This document shows positions 1-5,945 of a stretch of DNA of 6,518 nt, piece after piece. Each line of letters starts with the position of its first letter. Within the stretch, counting starts at the first letter, position 1. Below the pieces are notes generated by a model. The model was given only the letters and a program-made list of their open reading frames with translations. It made no database searches and was not told where the DNA came from. The stretch spans positions 3,384-9,901 of the forward strand of contig JAFKJZ010000531.1 in the NCBI GenBank assembly GCA_017305815.1. The letters are read 5' to 3'. Source of the stretch: Hyphomicrobiales bacterium. Its GTDB lineage: Bacteria > Pseudomonadota > Alphaproteobacteria > Rhizobiales > Kaistiaceae. The translations under genes and the position numbers were made by a program.

Positions 1-676
1 GCTCGACGGCGGCGGTCGCCACCTGCTCGGGCGAACCGAGGCGCTGCAGCGGGATGCGGTTGGCGAGGTTGTTGGCGCGCGCCTCCGGCGTCATCGCCTC
101 GTGAAAGCGCGTCTCGATGATGCCGGGGCAGATCGTGTTGATGCGGATGCCCTCATGGCCATGGTCGCGCGCCAGCGCCCGGCCCATCTGCGGCAGCGCG
201 CCTTTGACCGTCTGGTAGGCGATCGTCGCGGGACAGCCGCGCAGGCCCGCCACCGACGAGATCAGCAGCATCGCCCCGCCCTGCTTGGCAAGGGAAGCAT
301 GCGCCGCGCGGAAGAGATGGAAGGGCGCATGGACATGGACGCGGAAGGCGTTCTCCCACGCTTCCGGCGTCACCGTCAGCGCCGTGCCGGGAACCGCGCC
401 GCCGGCCGAGGGCACGAGATAGTCGATGCGGCCGAAGCGGGCGAGCGCCGCATCGACGATCGCCGGCGCGGAGGCCGGGTCGGCCGCGTCGGCGGCATGG
501 AACAGGACGCCGGTGATCGCGCCCAGTTCGCGCATCAGCTTTTCCACCGGCTCGTCGCGGTGACGGCCGGAGAGGACGAGGTCGACGCCCCGCGCCGCCA
601 GCGCGCGTGCGATCGCCGCGCCGATGCCGCGCGTTCCCCCAGTGATGATGGCTGCAGGCCTCGTCGAATCGGACAT
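1..676 (-). CDS. SDR-family oxidoreductase, 3' end cut by window edge
   Basis: NAD(P)-dependent dehydrogenase/reductase of the classical short-chain (SDR) family; substrate unknown. The first 225 residues are visible and only the last few dozen (of a usual ~250) should be missing. The Rossmann cofactor motif TGGTRGIG is at residues 12-19. The usual NNAG is replaced by PSAG at 89-92. The active site has Ser141 (ISSVAG), Tyr154 and Lys158 (YQTVK), followed by the INTICPG strand and loop at 179-185 and the RLGSPEQVA segment at 212-220. The tetrad Asn, expected 40 residues before Tyr, is His114 (FRVHVHAPF). An acidic Asp63 near the end of the third strand resembles the adenine-contacting DxxD. 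Start ATG at 676 is chosen because GGGAGGA lies 7-8 bases upstream and the Rossmann motif begins right after. It is divergent from gshA. A LacI-like palindrome just upstream suggests repression by a sugar- or polyol-responsive regulator (inferred). Family certain, substrate not. Confidence 0.93.
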   Translation of the reverse strand, partial: MSDSTRPAAIITGGTRGIGAAIARALAARGVDLVLSGRHRDEPVEKLMRELGAITGVLFHAADAADPASAPAIVDAALARFGRIDYLVPSAGGAVPGTALTVTPEAWENAFRVHVHAPFHLFRAAHASLAKQGGAMLLISSVAGLRGCPATIAYQTVKGALPQMGRALARDHGHEGIRINTICPGIIETRFHEAMTPEARANNLANRIPLQRLGSPEQVATAAVE

Positions 677-688
677 TCTGATTTTCCT

Positions 689-708
689 CCCAGAAAGCGC
701 TTCCAGGG
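689..708. promoter_or_regulatory. LacI-type operator-like palindrome upstream of the SDR gene
   Basis: A 20-base imperfect palindrome, CCCAGAAAGCGCTTCCAGGG, with 8 of 10 base pairs symmetric around a central CG. The core AAGCGCTT and flanking GG/CC resemble the operators of LacI/GalR-family repressors, which centre on CG. It ends 12 bases from the SDR start codon and abuts the ribosome binding site, where a bound repressor would block transcription. It lies 128 bases from gshA, so it more likely serves the SDR gene. No regulator gene is in view. Confidence 0.4.
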
Positions 709-779
709 TGGTATCGGTGCACTGATTCAGGCTTCTGGTCCACCGCCGGCCGCAGTTTTGCGGGCGAAGGGCGCGTCCA

Positions 780-813
780 TTGCCGTTCCTGCGGCACGCC
801 GCTAAGGTGCCGC
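780..813 (+). promoter_or_regulatory. Possible gshA promoter with overlapping inverted repeat
   Basis: A weak sigma-70-like pair, TTGCCG at 780-785 and TAAGGT at 803-808, is spaced by 17 bases and would give a leader of about 20 bases before gshA. A perfect 7-base inverted repeat, GCGGCAC at 791-797 and GTGCCGC at 807-813, straddles the -10 element. It could be an operator or a hairpin at the transcript start. The hexamers match consensus only partly (4/6 and 3/6), so the promoter call is tentative; the inverted repeat itself is exact. Confidence 0.3.
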
Positions 814-835
814 GCCTCACTGCTTCGGAGTACTC

Positions 836-2206
836 ATGGCCCGCGACGCTACCGATTCCACGATCGTCGAATCGCGCGACGAACTCGTCGACGTAATCGC
901 CAGCGGCTCCAAGCCCAAGGCCCAGTGGCGGATCGGCACCGAGCACGAGAAATTCGGCTTCTATAGCGATGACCTGAAGCCCGTTCCCTACGAGGGTCCG
1001 CGCGGCATCGAACGCATCCTGCGCCTGATGGAAGGCCTGCTCGGCTGGCAGCCAATCGAGGATCGCGGCCTGATCATCGGCCTCGTCGATCCGGTCGGCG
1101 GCGGCGCCATCTCGCTGGAGCCCGGCGGCCAGTTCGAGCTTTCCGGCGCGCCGCTCGAGACGATCCACCAGACCTGCCGCGAGCTGCATGCGCATCTCGC
1201 CCAGGTGCGCGAATGCGCGGCGCCGCTCGGCGTCGGATTCATCGGCCTCGGCACCTCGCCGATCTGGTCGCTGGCCGAGACCCCGGTGATGCCGAAATCG
1301 CGCTACGAGATCATGGCGCGCTACATGCCGAAGGTCGGCACGCGGGGCCTCGACATGATGTTCCGCACCTCGACGGTGCAGGTGAACCTCGACTTCGCCG
1401 ACGAAGCCGACATGGTCAAGAAGATGCGCGTCTCGCTGGCGCTGCAGCCGATCGCGACCGCGCTGTTCGCCAATTCGCCCTTCCTCGACAACAATGCCAA
1501 CGGGCTTCTGTCGAACCGCGCCGAGATCTGGCGCGACACCGACAACCAGCGCTCCGGCCTGATCCCGTTCGCGTTCGAGGACGGCTTCGGCTTCGAACGC
1601 TATGTCGACTGGGCGCTCGACGTGCCGATGTATTTCGTCAAGCGCGGCGACACCTATCACGATGTCGCCGGCCAGTCGTTCCGCGACCTGCTGAAGGGCG
1701 AGCTGCCGTCTCTGCCGGGCGAGGTGGCGACGCTTTCCGACTGGAACAACCATCTGACCACGCTGTTCCCGGACGTGCGGCTGAAGAAGTACATCGAGAT
1801 GCGCGGCGCCGATGCCGGCCCGTGGCGGTCGTTGACGGCGCTGCCGGCGCTCTGGGTCGGCCTGCTCTATGATCAGGCCTCGCTCGACGCGGCCTGGGAG
1901 CTGGTCAAGGACTGGACGGCGGACGAGCGCCAGGCGCTGCGCGACGGCGTTCCGCGCACGGCGCTTGCGACGCCGTTCCGCAATCGCACGGTACGTGACA
2001 TCGCCCGCGACATGCTGCAGATCTCGCGCCGCGGCCTCGCCGCCCGCAACCAGCTGAACAGCGACGGTCATGACGAAGCCGTCCACCTGCAGCCGCTCGA
2101 AGAGATCGTCGCCAGCGGCCAGACGCTCGCCGAAAGTCTGCTGCACGAGTGTCGCACCGAGTGGAACGGCGATATCGGCGAGGTCTTCCGCCGCCACGCC
2201 TACTAG
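836..2206 (+). CDS. gshA: Glutamate-cysteine ligase, plant/alphaproteobacterial type
   Basis: Cytosolic ATP-dependent ligase that joins L-glutamate to L-cysteine through the gamma-carboxyl, the first and usually rate-limiting step of glutathione synthesis. The 456 residues match the usual length of the class shared by alphaproteobacteria and plants, unrelated in detail to the E. coli enzyme. Visible landmarks are IGTEHEKFGF at 33-42 (acidic metal/ATP-binding residues Glu36 and Glu38), SLEPGGQFELSGAP at 93-106, the block from Met152 through RTSTVQVNLDF (177-187), and EMRGAD at 321-326. There are only three cysteines (114, 127, 439), so the two regulatory disulfides of the plant enzyme are not obviously reproduced. 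Start ATG at 836 has GGAG at 827-830. The gene is monocistronic or nearly so: divergent from the SDR gene and separated by 92 bases, with its own regulatory box, from the stress protein downstream. The second glutathione enzyme, gshB, is not in the window. Confidence 0.95.
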   Translation: MARDATDSTIVESRDELVDVIASGSKPKAQWRIGTEHEKFGFYSDDLKPVPYEGPRGIERILRLMEGLLGWQPIEDRGLIIGLVDPVGGGAISLEPGGQFELSGAPLETIHQTCRELHAHLAQVRECAAPLGVGFIGLGTSPIWSLAETPVMPKSRYEIMARYMPKVGTRGLDMMFRTSTVQVNLDFADEADMVKKMRVSLALQPIATALFANSPFLDNNANGLLSNRAEIWRDTDNQRSGLIPFAFEDGFGFERYVDWALDVPMYFVKRGDTYHDVAGQSFRDLLKGELPSLPGEVATLSDWNNHLTTLFPDVRLKKYIEMRGADAGPWRSLTALPALWVGLLYDQASLDAAWELVKDWTADERQALRDGVPRTALATPFRNRTVRDIARDMLQISRRGLAARNQLNSDGHDEAVHLQPLEEIVASGQTLAESLLHECRTEWNGDIGEVFRRHAY

Positions 2207-2223
2207 TTGCGCATTCTTGTCGA

Positions 2224-2237
2224 TTGATCCTTCTCAA
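2224..2237. promoter_or_regulatory. FNR/FixK-like box upstream of the universal stress gene
   Basis: TTGATCCTTCTCAA matches the FNR/FixK consensus TTGAT-N4-ATCAA at 9 of 10 defined positions. Its centre is 68.5 bases before the start codon at 2299. If it sat at the class II activator position of -41.5, transcription would start near 2272, and TAGCCT at 2260-2265 would occupy the -10 place (3/6 match). Universal stress genes are established targets of FNR/FixK-type oxygen regulators in several alphaproteobacteria, which fits. The match may still be chance; no regulator gene is nearby. Confidence 0.42.
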
Positions 2238-2298
2238 AGCGCGTGGGCGGAGTAGACTCTAGCCTCGCCCCGGTCGAGATAAGTCAAGGAAGCGCATC

Positions 2299-3123
2299 AT
2301 GGATATCAAGGACATCAGCGTCGTCGTGGATCTCGCCGGCGAACGGCGCGCCGTCCGCGCCGCCGCGGATCTCGCCAAGCGCCTCGAAGCGCACCTGACC
2401 GGCCTTTCGCTCGCCTATGATCCGATCGTGCCGGGCTATGCGGTCGCCCCCGTCCCGGCCGATTTCATGATCAGCGCCCGCAACCAGGCGCTCAAGGAAG
2501 CCGAGACGGCGATCGACGCCTTCCACCAGATCGCCGCCGAAACCGGCATCGACGGGGAGGCGCATCTGGTCGACGTCATGGCCGGCGGCGGCCTCGACGG
2601 CATCGTGCACGAGGTCCGCCTCGCCGATCTCGTCATCATCGGCGAAGACGATCCCGACCATCCCGAGCCCGTGCGCGAGGCGCTGACCGAGGCCGTGCTG
2701 TTCAACGCCGGCTCGCCGCTCCTGATCGTGCCGCGCCAGGGCAAGACGACGATCGATCCGAGCCGGATCATGATCGCCTGGGACGGCACCATCACCGCCT
2801 CGCGCGCCGTCCGCGCCGCCATGCCCTTCCTCAAGATGGCCAAGCATGTCGAGATCGTCCTGGTCGACGACGGCAAGAAGCTGCCGACCGGCGAGCGGCT
2901 CTGCGGCCATCTGCTGCGCCACGGCGTCGAGAGCAGCATCCGCAAGGTGCCCAATCCCGGCAAGGACGTCGCCAAGGCCATCCGCCAGGCGGCCATCGAC
3001 GCCGACGCCGGCATCATCGTCATGGGCGCCTATGGCCATAGCCGCCTGCTCGAGTGGATTCTCGGCGGGGCGACGCGCGGCATGCTCAACGACCTGGCCC
3101 TGCCGGTGCTGATGACGCACTAG
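2299..3123 (+). CDS. Universal stress protein with two UspA domains
   Basis: Cytosolic stress-response protein of the UspA superfamily, built of two tandem Usp folds in one 274-residue chain. Domain 1 covers about residues 4-145: strand ISVVVDL, a long helix rich in Ala/Arg, strand ADLVIIGED and ending SPLLIVP at 139-145. Domain 2 covers about 155-274: it opens with RIMIAWDG at 156-163 and closes with PVLMTH. Domain 2 keeps the nucleotide-binding loop pattern GxxGx9G starting at Gly243 (GAYGHSR...GGAT), though the last small polar position is Gly rather than Ser/Thr. Domain 1 has lost it (GEDDPDHPEP), so probably only the second half binds nucleotide, a common arrangement in tandem Usps. Start ATG at 2299 has AAGGA at 2286-2290. 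An FNR/FixK-like box upstream suggests low-oxygen induction (inferred). It probably shares a transcript with the DUF937 gene 71 bases downstream. The biochemical role is not known. Confidence 0.93.
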   Translation: MDIKDISVVVDLAGERRAVRAAADLAKRLEAHLTGLSLAYDPIVPGYAVAPVPADFMISARNQALKEAETAIDAFHQIAAETGIDGEAHLVDVMAGGGLDGIVHEVRLADLVIIGEDDPDHPEPVREALTEAVLFNAGSPLLIVPRQGKTTIDPSRIMIAWDGTITASRAVRAAMPFLKMAKHVEIVLVDDGKKLPTGERLCGHLLRHGVESSIRKVPNPGKDVAKAIRQAAIDADAGIIVMGAYGHSRLLEWILGGATRGMLNDLALPVLMTH

Positions 3124-3194
3124 CCGGCCGGCGGACATTGGTCGACGCCGACCGATGCCGCGCGACGCTGACTGACGGGCTGCGGGAGCACGCG

Positions 3195-3890
3195 ATGAAG
3201 ACGTTCTACGATCTGATGCTCGAAGCCCAGCAAGGGGCCTTCGCCGCGTCCATGGCCAAGGAGTTCGGCATCTCCCCGGACCAGCAGGCGAAGGCGTTCG
3301 AAGCCATGATGCCGGCCTTCTGGCTCGGACTCCGGCGCAGCGCCGCCGATCCGTTCGGCGTCGCCGCCTTCTGGCAAAAGGTCGGCGCCGGGCAGTTCCA
3401 GTCCTATTTCGAGAACCCTCTCGCCGCGCTGACGCCGCGCGCCCAGGCCGACGGCGAAAGCATCGTCGAGCGGATGTTCGGCTCGCTGGAGATCGCCCGC
3501 GCGGTTGCCCTGCAGGTCGAGGCGACGACGGGAATCACGCAGGACGTGGTGCGGCGGATGATGCCGGTCATGGCCAACATGATGATGGGTGGGCTGCAGC
3601 GGCAGACCAAGGCCGACGCCAACCCCTTCCTCGCCATGATGCGCGAGATGACCGGTGGCCCGCCGCCGAAGCCGGCGCCGAAGAAGCGGCCCGACATGCC
3701 ATTCGTCACACTGATGGAAAGCTTCCTCGGCCCCGAGAAGGAACCGGAGCCGGATCCGAACGACGAGCCGATGAGCAACGAAGAGGTGATCGACCGCCTG
3801 TTCGATGCCAGCCGCAGCATGCAGAACAGCTATCGCAAGTCGATGGAGATGATCTTCGACCGCTTCACGACCCTGCCGAAGAAGGACTGA
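3195..3890 (+). CDS. DUF937-like protein of unknown function
   Basis: 231-residue soluble protein with no signal peptide or membrane segment. Residues 1-46 resemble the start of DUF937: MKTFYDLMLEAQQGAF, then an AKEFGISPDQQAKAFEAMMP helix pair and a hydrophobic LGL. Another helical, Met-rich stretch (RRMMPVMANMMMGG) follows, then a basic Pro-rich linker at about 154-166 (GGPPPKPAPKKRP). Next come a helix (FVTLMESFLG), an acidic Pro-rich stretch (EKEPEPDPNDEP) and a C-terminal helix carrying a Met/Ser-rich tail. DUF937 proteins are widespread in bacteria and have no firmly established function. Start ATG at 3195 is preferred over in-frame upstream codons because GGGAG lies at 3184-3188, and an earlier start would overlap the stress protein. 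The gap to the stress gene is 71 bases without a terminator, so they are probably co-transcribed and may share its oxygen control. The family call is by eye and moderately secure; the gene itself is secure. Confidence 0.85.
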   Translation: MKTFYDLMLEAQQGAFAASMAKEFGISPDQQAKAFEAMMPAFWLGLRRSAADPFGVAAFWQKVGAGQFQSYFENPLAALTPRAQADGESIVERMFGSLEIARAVALQVEATTGITQDVVRRMMPVMANMMMGGLQRQTKADANPFLAMMREMTGGPPPKPAPKKRPDMPFVTLMESFLGPEKEPEPDPNDEPMSNEEVIDRLFDASRSMQNSYRKSMEMIFDRFTTLPKKD

Positions 3891-3911
3891 GGCACCGGCG
3901 TCCGCGGAATG

Positions 3912-3940
3912 AAAAAGGCCCGCCACATGCGCGGCGGGCC
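3912..3940 (-). terminator. Intrinsic terminator of the DUF1127 gene
   Basis: A perfect 8-base-pair stem, GGCCCGCC at 3917-3924 and GGCGGGCC at 3933-3940, closes an 8-base loop. Read on the minus strand it is followed by TTTTT (3916-3912), the layout of a Rho-independent terminator for the minus-strand gene ending at 4004. On the plus strand the tail is AAGTACGG, so it would be a poor terminator for the DUF937 gene, though the hairpin may still protect that transcript's 3' end. Confidence 0.85.
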
Positions 3941-3946
3941 AAGTAC

Positions 3947-4014
3947 GGAACCGCCAGGGGATCTTGGGGTTCCGGCTGCAGGGGTGAGCAAGGCCCGTGG
4001 GGCTCAGGCCTTGC
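3947..4014 (-). other. Two further hairpins in the 3' region of the DUF1127 transcript
   Basis: Stem one pairs GGAACC (3947-3952) with GGTTCC (3968-3973). Stem two pairs GCAAGGCC (3988-3995) with GGCCTTGC (4007-4014) as a perfect 8-base inverted repeat whose loop contains the DUF1127 stop codon (4004-4006). Neither is followed by a U tract on either strand, so they are not intrinsic terminators by themselves. With the terminator at 3912-3940 they would give the minus-strand mRNA a strongly folded 3' end. Confidence 0.5.
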
Positions 4015-4354
4015 GCTCATAGCGTGCGGCGGGGCCGCGCAGTTCGGCAGCCTGTGCGAGACGATCCTGCGCCTGCGCACGGTTGGCGTAGCGGCGCTCG
4101 AGCGACCGCATCGAAAGCTGCACCGAGGCATCCTGGTCGGCACGGGACGCGAGGGCGGAATAGACGTCGCCTTCCGTCAGGCCGATGTCGCGCAGCATAT
4201 GCGCGTCCCATTGCAGAAGGCGCGCCACGGAACGACGATTTTTCCAGATACGAAAGCGCGTAACCAGAGCGCCAGCGACGCCGGCGCCGATCGTCAGGAT
4301 CTGGCGGCCACGCGACACGCGTGCATGCGGGGTATACGTTTCGAATGTGGTCAT
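4004..4354 (-). CDS. DUF1127 (YjiS-like) small basic protein
   Basis: 116-residue basic protein carrying a DUF1127 motif in its middle: RFRIWKNRRSVARLL at 33-47, then HMLRDIGLTEGDV at 52-64. The MLRDIGL core with upstream basic and aromatic residues is the family signature. Before it lies a short hydrophobic stretch (ILTIGAGVAGALV, 19-31), too short to be a confident membrane helix. After it comes a charged, Arg/Gln/Ala-rich tail. At 116 residues it is longer than the ~50-residue minimal members. DUF1127 proteins are abundant in alphaproteobacteria, and some studied members act in RNA turnover or phosphate and carbon physiology; the job of this one is unknown. Start ATG at 4354 is chosen over the in-frame ATG at 4372 because GGAGG sits 5 bases upstream of it (4364-4360). 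It is divergent from a LysR regulator, its likely controller, and ends at a strong terminator. Confidence 0.87.
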   Translation of the reverse strand: MTTFETYTPHARVSRGRQILTIGAGVAGALVTRFRIWKNRRSVARLLQWDAHMLRDIGLTEGDVYSALASRADQDASVQLSMRSLERRYANRAQAQDRLAQAAELRGPAARYERKA

Positions 4355-4641
4355 GTCAGCCTCCGTCGGCAAGCGTGAAGGGTTCCTTCGATCGTCTCGA
4401 AGGGGCTGCCCGGCACGCGTCTTGGGTACAGCCTCAAGATGCCCCGTCGCGATTGATCATTCCAACGAATGTTTCTAATATCAGCCATCGTAATTGATGA
4501 TGCATGTCGTCCGGGTGCGGCTGCTTCTTGCACCCTCCCGGCGGACCGTTCCAGCCGAAACGCCGATGCTTCGTTCGCGGGCGAAACGTCGGGATTTCCG
4601 CGAGATCCGGAACGGTTCCTGCATCGATCGGGAGAAATGCC
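4355..4641. promoter_or_regulatory. Divergent DUF1127-lysR regulatory region
   Basis: This 287-base stretch holds no gene. Its AT-rich core (about 4450-4506) stands out from the GC-rich surroundings and is where both promoters are expected. For lysR, TTGATC at 4453-4458 and TAATAT at 4476-4481 are 17 bases apart (4/6 matches each), giving a leader of about 150 bases. The inverted repeat CATTC-CAAC-GAATG at 4458-4471 lies between those hexamers and is the best candidate LysR binding site, suited to autorepression and to control of the divergent gene. Further on, the leader can form a stem from CCGGGTGC (4511-4518) with GCAC (4530-4533) and CCGG (4538-4541), leaving CCTC bulged, and a small TTCGC/GCGAA stem near 4573. 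No U tract follows, so no terminator or small RNA end is visible. Confidence 0.45.
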
Positions 4642-5523
4642 ATGGCCACGATGCTCGATCTCGACCAGTTGCGGACCTTCGTCGCCATCGCGGATTCCGG
4701 CAGCTTCACGCGGGCCGCCGAGACGGTCCACAAGACGCAGTCGGCCGTCTCGATGCAGATGCGACGGCTGGAAGAGCGGATCGGCAAGCCAATCTTCGGC
4801 CGCGACGGGCGCAGCGCCAAGCTGACCGAGGACGGCGAGCGCCTGCTCGGCTATGCCCGCCGCATGGTCCGCCTTTCCGACGAGACGATGGCCGCCTTCG
4901 ACGACGACGAGCTTTCCGGCCGCGTCCGCCTGGGCACGCCGGACGATTATGCCGACCGCTTCCTGCCGGAAATCCTGGCGCGCTTCTCGCGCTCCAACCC
5001 GCGCGTCGAGGTGACGGTCGTCTGCGAGCCGACCGTGCAGCTGATCGAATGCCTGCGCGAGGGCGGGCTCGATCTCGGCATCATCACCAACATCAAGGGC
5101 ACGCCGATGACCGAGGTCGTCCGGCAGGAGCCCCTGCTCTGGGTCGTTTCCAACCATCACCAGCTGGAGCAGGACGACGTGCTGCCGCTGGCGCTCGGCC
5201 GCGACACCTGCTGCTGGCGCAAGAGCGCGATCGAAGCGCTGAGCCCGATCGGACGGCGCTACCGCATCCTCTATTCCAGCAATAATTCGACCGCCGTCTC
5301 CGCCGCCGTCCTCGCCGGGCTGGCGATCTCGGTGATGCCGGAATCGGCGCTGCGCCCGGGCATGCGCGTCCTCGGCGAGGCGGACGGCTTCCCGCGCCTG
5401 CCGCCCTGCGAAATCGGGCTGGTGCGGGCGTGGAACAAGCCCTCCAACCCGATCGTCGACGCCCTCGCCGAGCATATCGTGTCGTCGCTCGACAACCTCT
5501 CCATGCAGATCGCGGCAGAATGA
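4642..5523 (+). CDS. LysR-family transcriptional regulator (LrhA/VtlR-LsrB-like)
   Basis: 293-residue DNA-binding regulator of the LysR family, at the usual length. The N-terminal winged helix-turn-helix spans about residues 5-64: LDLDQLRTFVAIADSGSFTRAA, then the recognition helix TQSAVSMQMRRLEE (32-45) and KLTEDGERLL. The effector domain begins near 93 (GRVRLGTPDDYADRFLPEIL) and runs to the end. The overall look is of the LrhA-like group, and the divergent DUF1127 gene recalls VtlR of Brucella and LsrB of rhizobia; this assignment is by recall of family patterns, not by search. Five cysteines (128, 137, the adjacent 190-191, and 256) all lie in the effector domain. Start ATG at 4642 is set by GGGAG at 4630-4634 and by the family's short leader before the first helix; the much earlier in-frame ATG at 4504 would add an unrelated extension. 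It overlaps the VOC gene by 4 bases and is probably autoregulated. Confidence 0.93.
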   Translation: MATMLDLDQLRTFVAIADSGSFTRAAETVHKTQSAVSMQMRRLEERIGKPIFGRDGRSAKLTEDGERLLGYARRMVRLSDETMAAFDDDELSGRVRLGTPDDYADRFLPEILARFSRSNPRVEVTVVCEPTVQLIECLREGGLDLGIITNIKGTPMTEVVRQEPLLWVVSNHHQLEQDDVLPLALGRDTCCWRKSAIEALSPIGRRYRILYSSNNSTAVSAAVLAGLAISVMPESALRPGMRVLGEADGFPRLPPCEIGLVRAWNKPSNPIVDALAEHIVSSLDNLSMQIAAE

Positions 5524-5945
5524 CCACACCGCCCCGGCTGGTTCCGGAACTGGAAGTCACCAGCCTCGCGGAGGCGCTGCGTTTCTATGTCGGGCTCGCC
5601 GGCTTCCGCCTCGCCTATGGCCGGCCGGAAGAAGGCTTCGCCTATCTCGACCGCGACGGCGTGCATCTGATGCTGGAGGAGGCGGAAGGCCCCGGCCGGC
5701 GCTTCCATGCCGCGCCGCTGCAGCGTCCGTTCGGCCGCGGCGTGAACTTCCAGATCGAGGTCGACGATGTCGGCAAGCTCTGGGAGCGGATGCGCCACGC
5801 CGCGCCGATCACCCTCCCCTTCGAGGAGCGCTGGTATCGGCGCGAAACGGAAGAGCTCGGTCACCACCAATTCGTCGTCGCCGACCCCGACGGCTATCTG
5901 CTGCGCTTCTTCACCAGCCTGGGCACGAGGCCTGCGGTCTCCTAG
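5520..5945 (+). CDS. VOC-fold protein, bleomycin-resistance-like
   Basis: 141-residue protein with the two beta-alpha-beta-beta-beta modules of the vicinal oxygen chelate (glyoxalase/bleomycin resistance/dioxygenase) fold. Module 1 opens with VPELEVTSLAEALRFYVGLA (8-27) and reaches FAYLDRDGVHLMLEE (40-54). Module 2 opens with GVNFQIEVDDVGKLWERM (74-91) and ends HHQFVVADPDGYLLRFF (115-131), the DPDGYLL turn being typical. The pattern is that of small bleomycin-binding-like proteins, which sequester ligands at a dimer interface, rather than of glyoxalase I with its metal set. Actual drug resistance is not implied; many chromosomal members have no known ligand. The start overlaps the regulator's stop codon as ATGA with no strong ribosome binding site, so translation is probably coupled to that of the LysR gene. 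A shared ligand or stress is a reasonable inference. Confidence 0.88.
   Translation: MTTPPRLVPELEVTSLAEALRFYVGLAGFRLAYGRPEEGFAYLDRDGVHLMLEEAEGPGRRFHAAPLQRPFGRGVNFQIEVDDVGKLWERMRHAAPITLPFEERWYRRETEELGHHQFVVADPDGYLLRFFTSLGTRPAVS

Noticed and set aside
2284..3138. Long minus-strand open frame opposite the universal stress protein
   Set aside because: The plus strand encodes a clear two-domain Usp with a ribosome binding site; the antisense product has no recognisable motif.
3123..3153. Palindrome GCCGGCCGGC and a 5-base-pair GGTCG/CGACC stem between the Usp and DUF937 genes
   Set aside because: Too short and GC-driven, with no U tract; not enough to call a terminator or operator.
3120..3926. 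Minus-strand open frame opposite the DUF937 gene
   Set aside because: His/Arg-rich antisense shadow that would run through the DUF1127 terminator; the plus-strand gene has a good start site and DUF937-like pattern.
4482..4641. Possible AbcR-like small RNA beside the LysR gene, because AbcR RNAs adjoin lsrB in some rhizobia and a CCCTCCC stretch is present
   Set aside because: No terminator hairpin followed by a U tract occurs before the lysR start, and only one weak stem is seen; it is better read as a long lysR leader.
4351..5529. Long minus-strand open frame (392 codons) across lysR and its upstream region
   Set aside because: It is the antisense shadow of the LysR gene; its translation is Arg/Asp/His-rich low-complexity text without domain patterns, as expected in GC-rich DNA.
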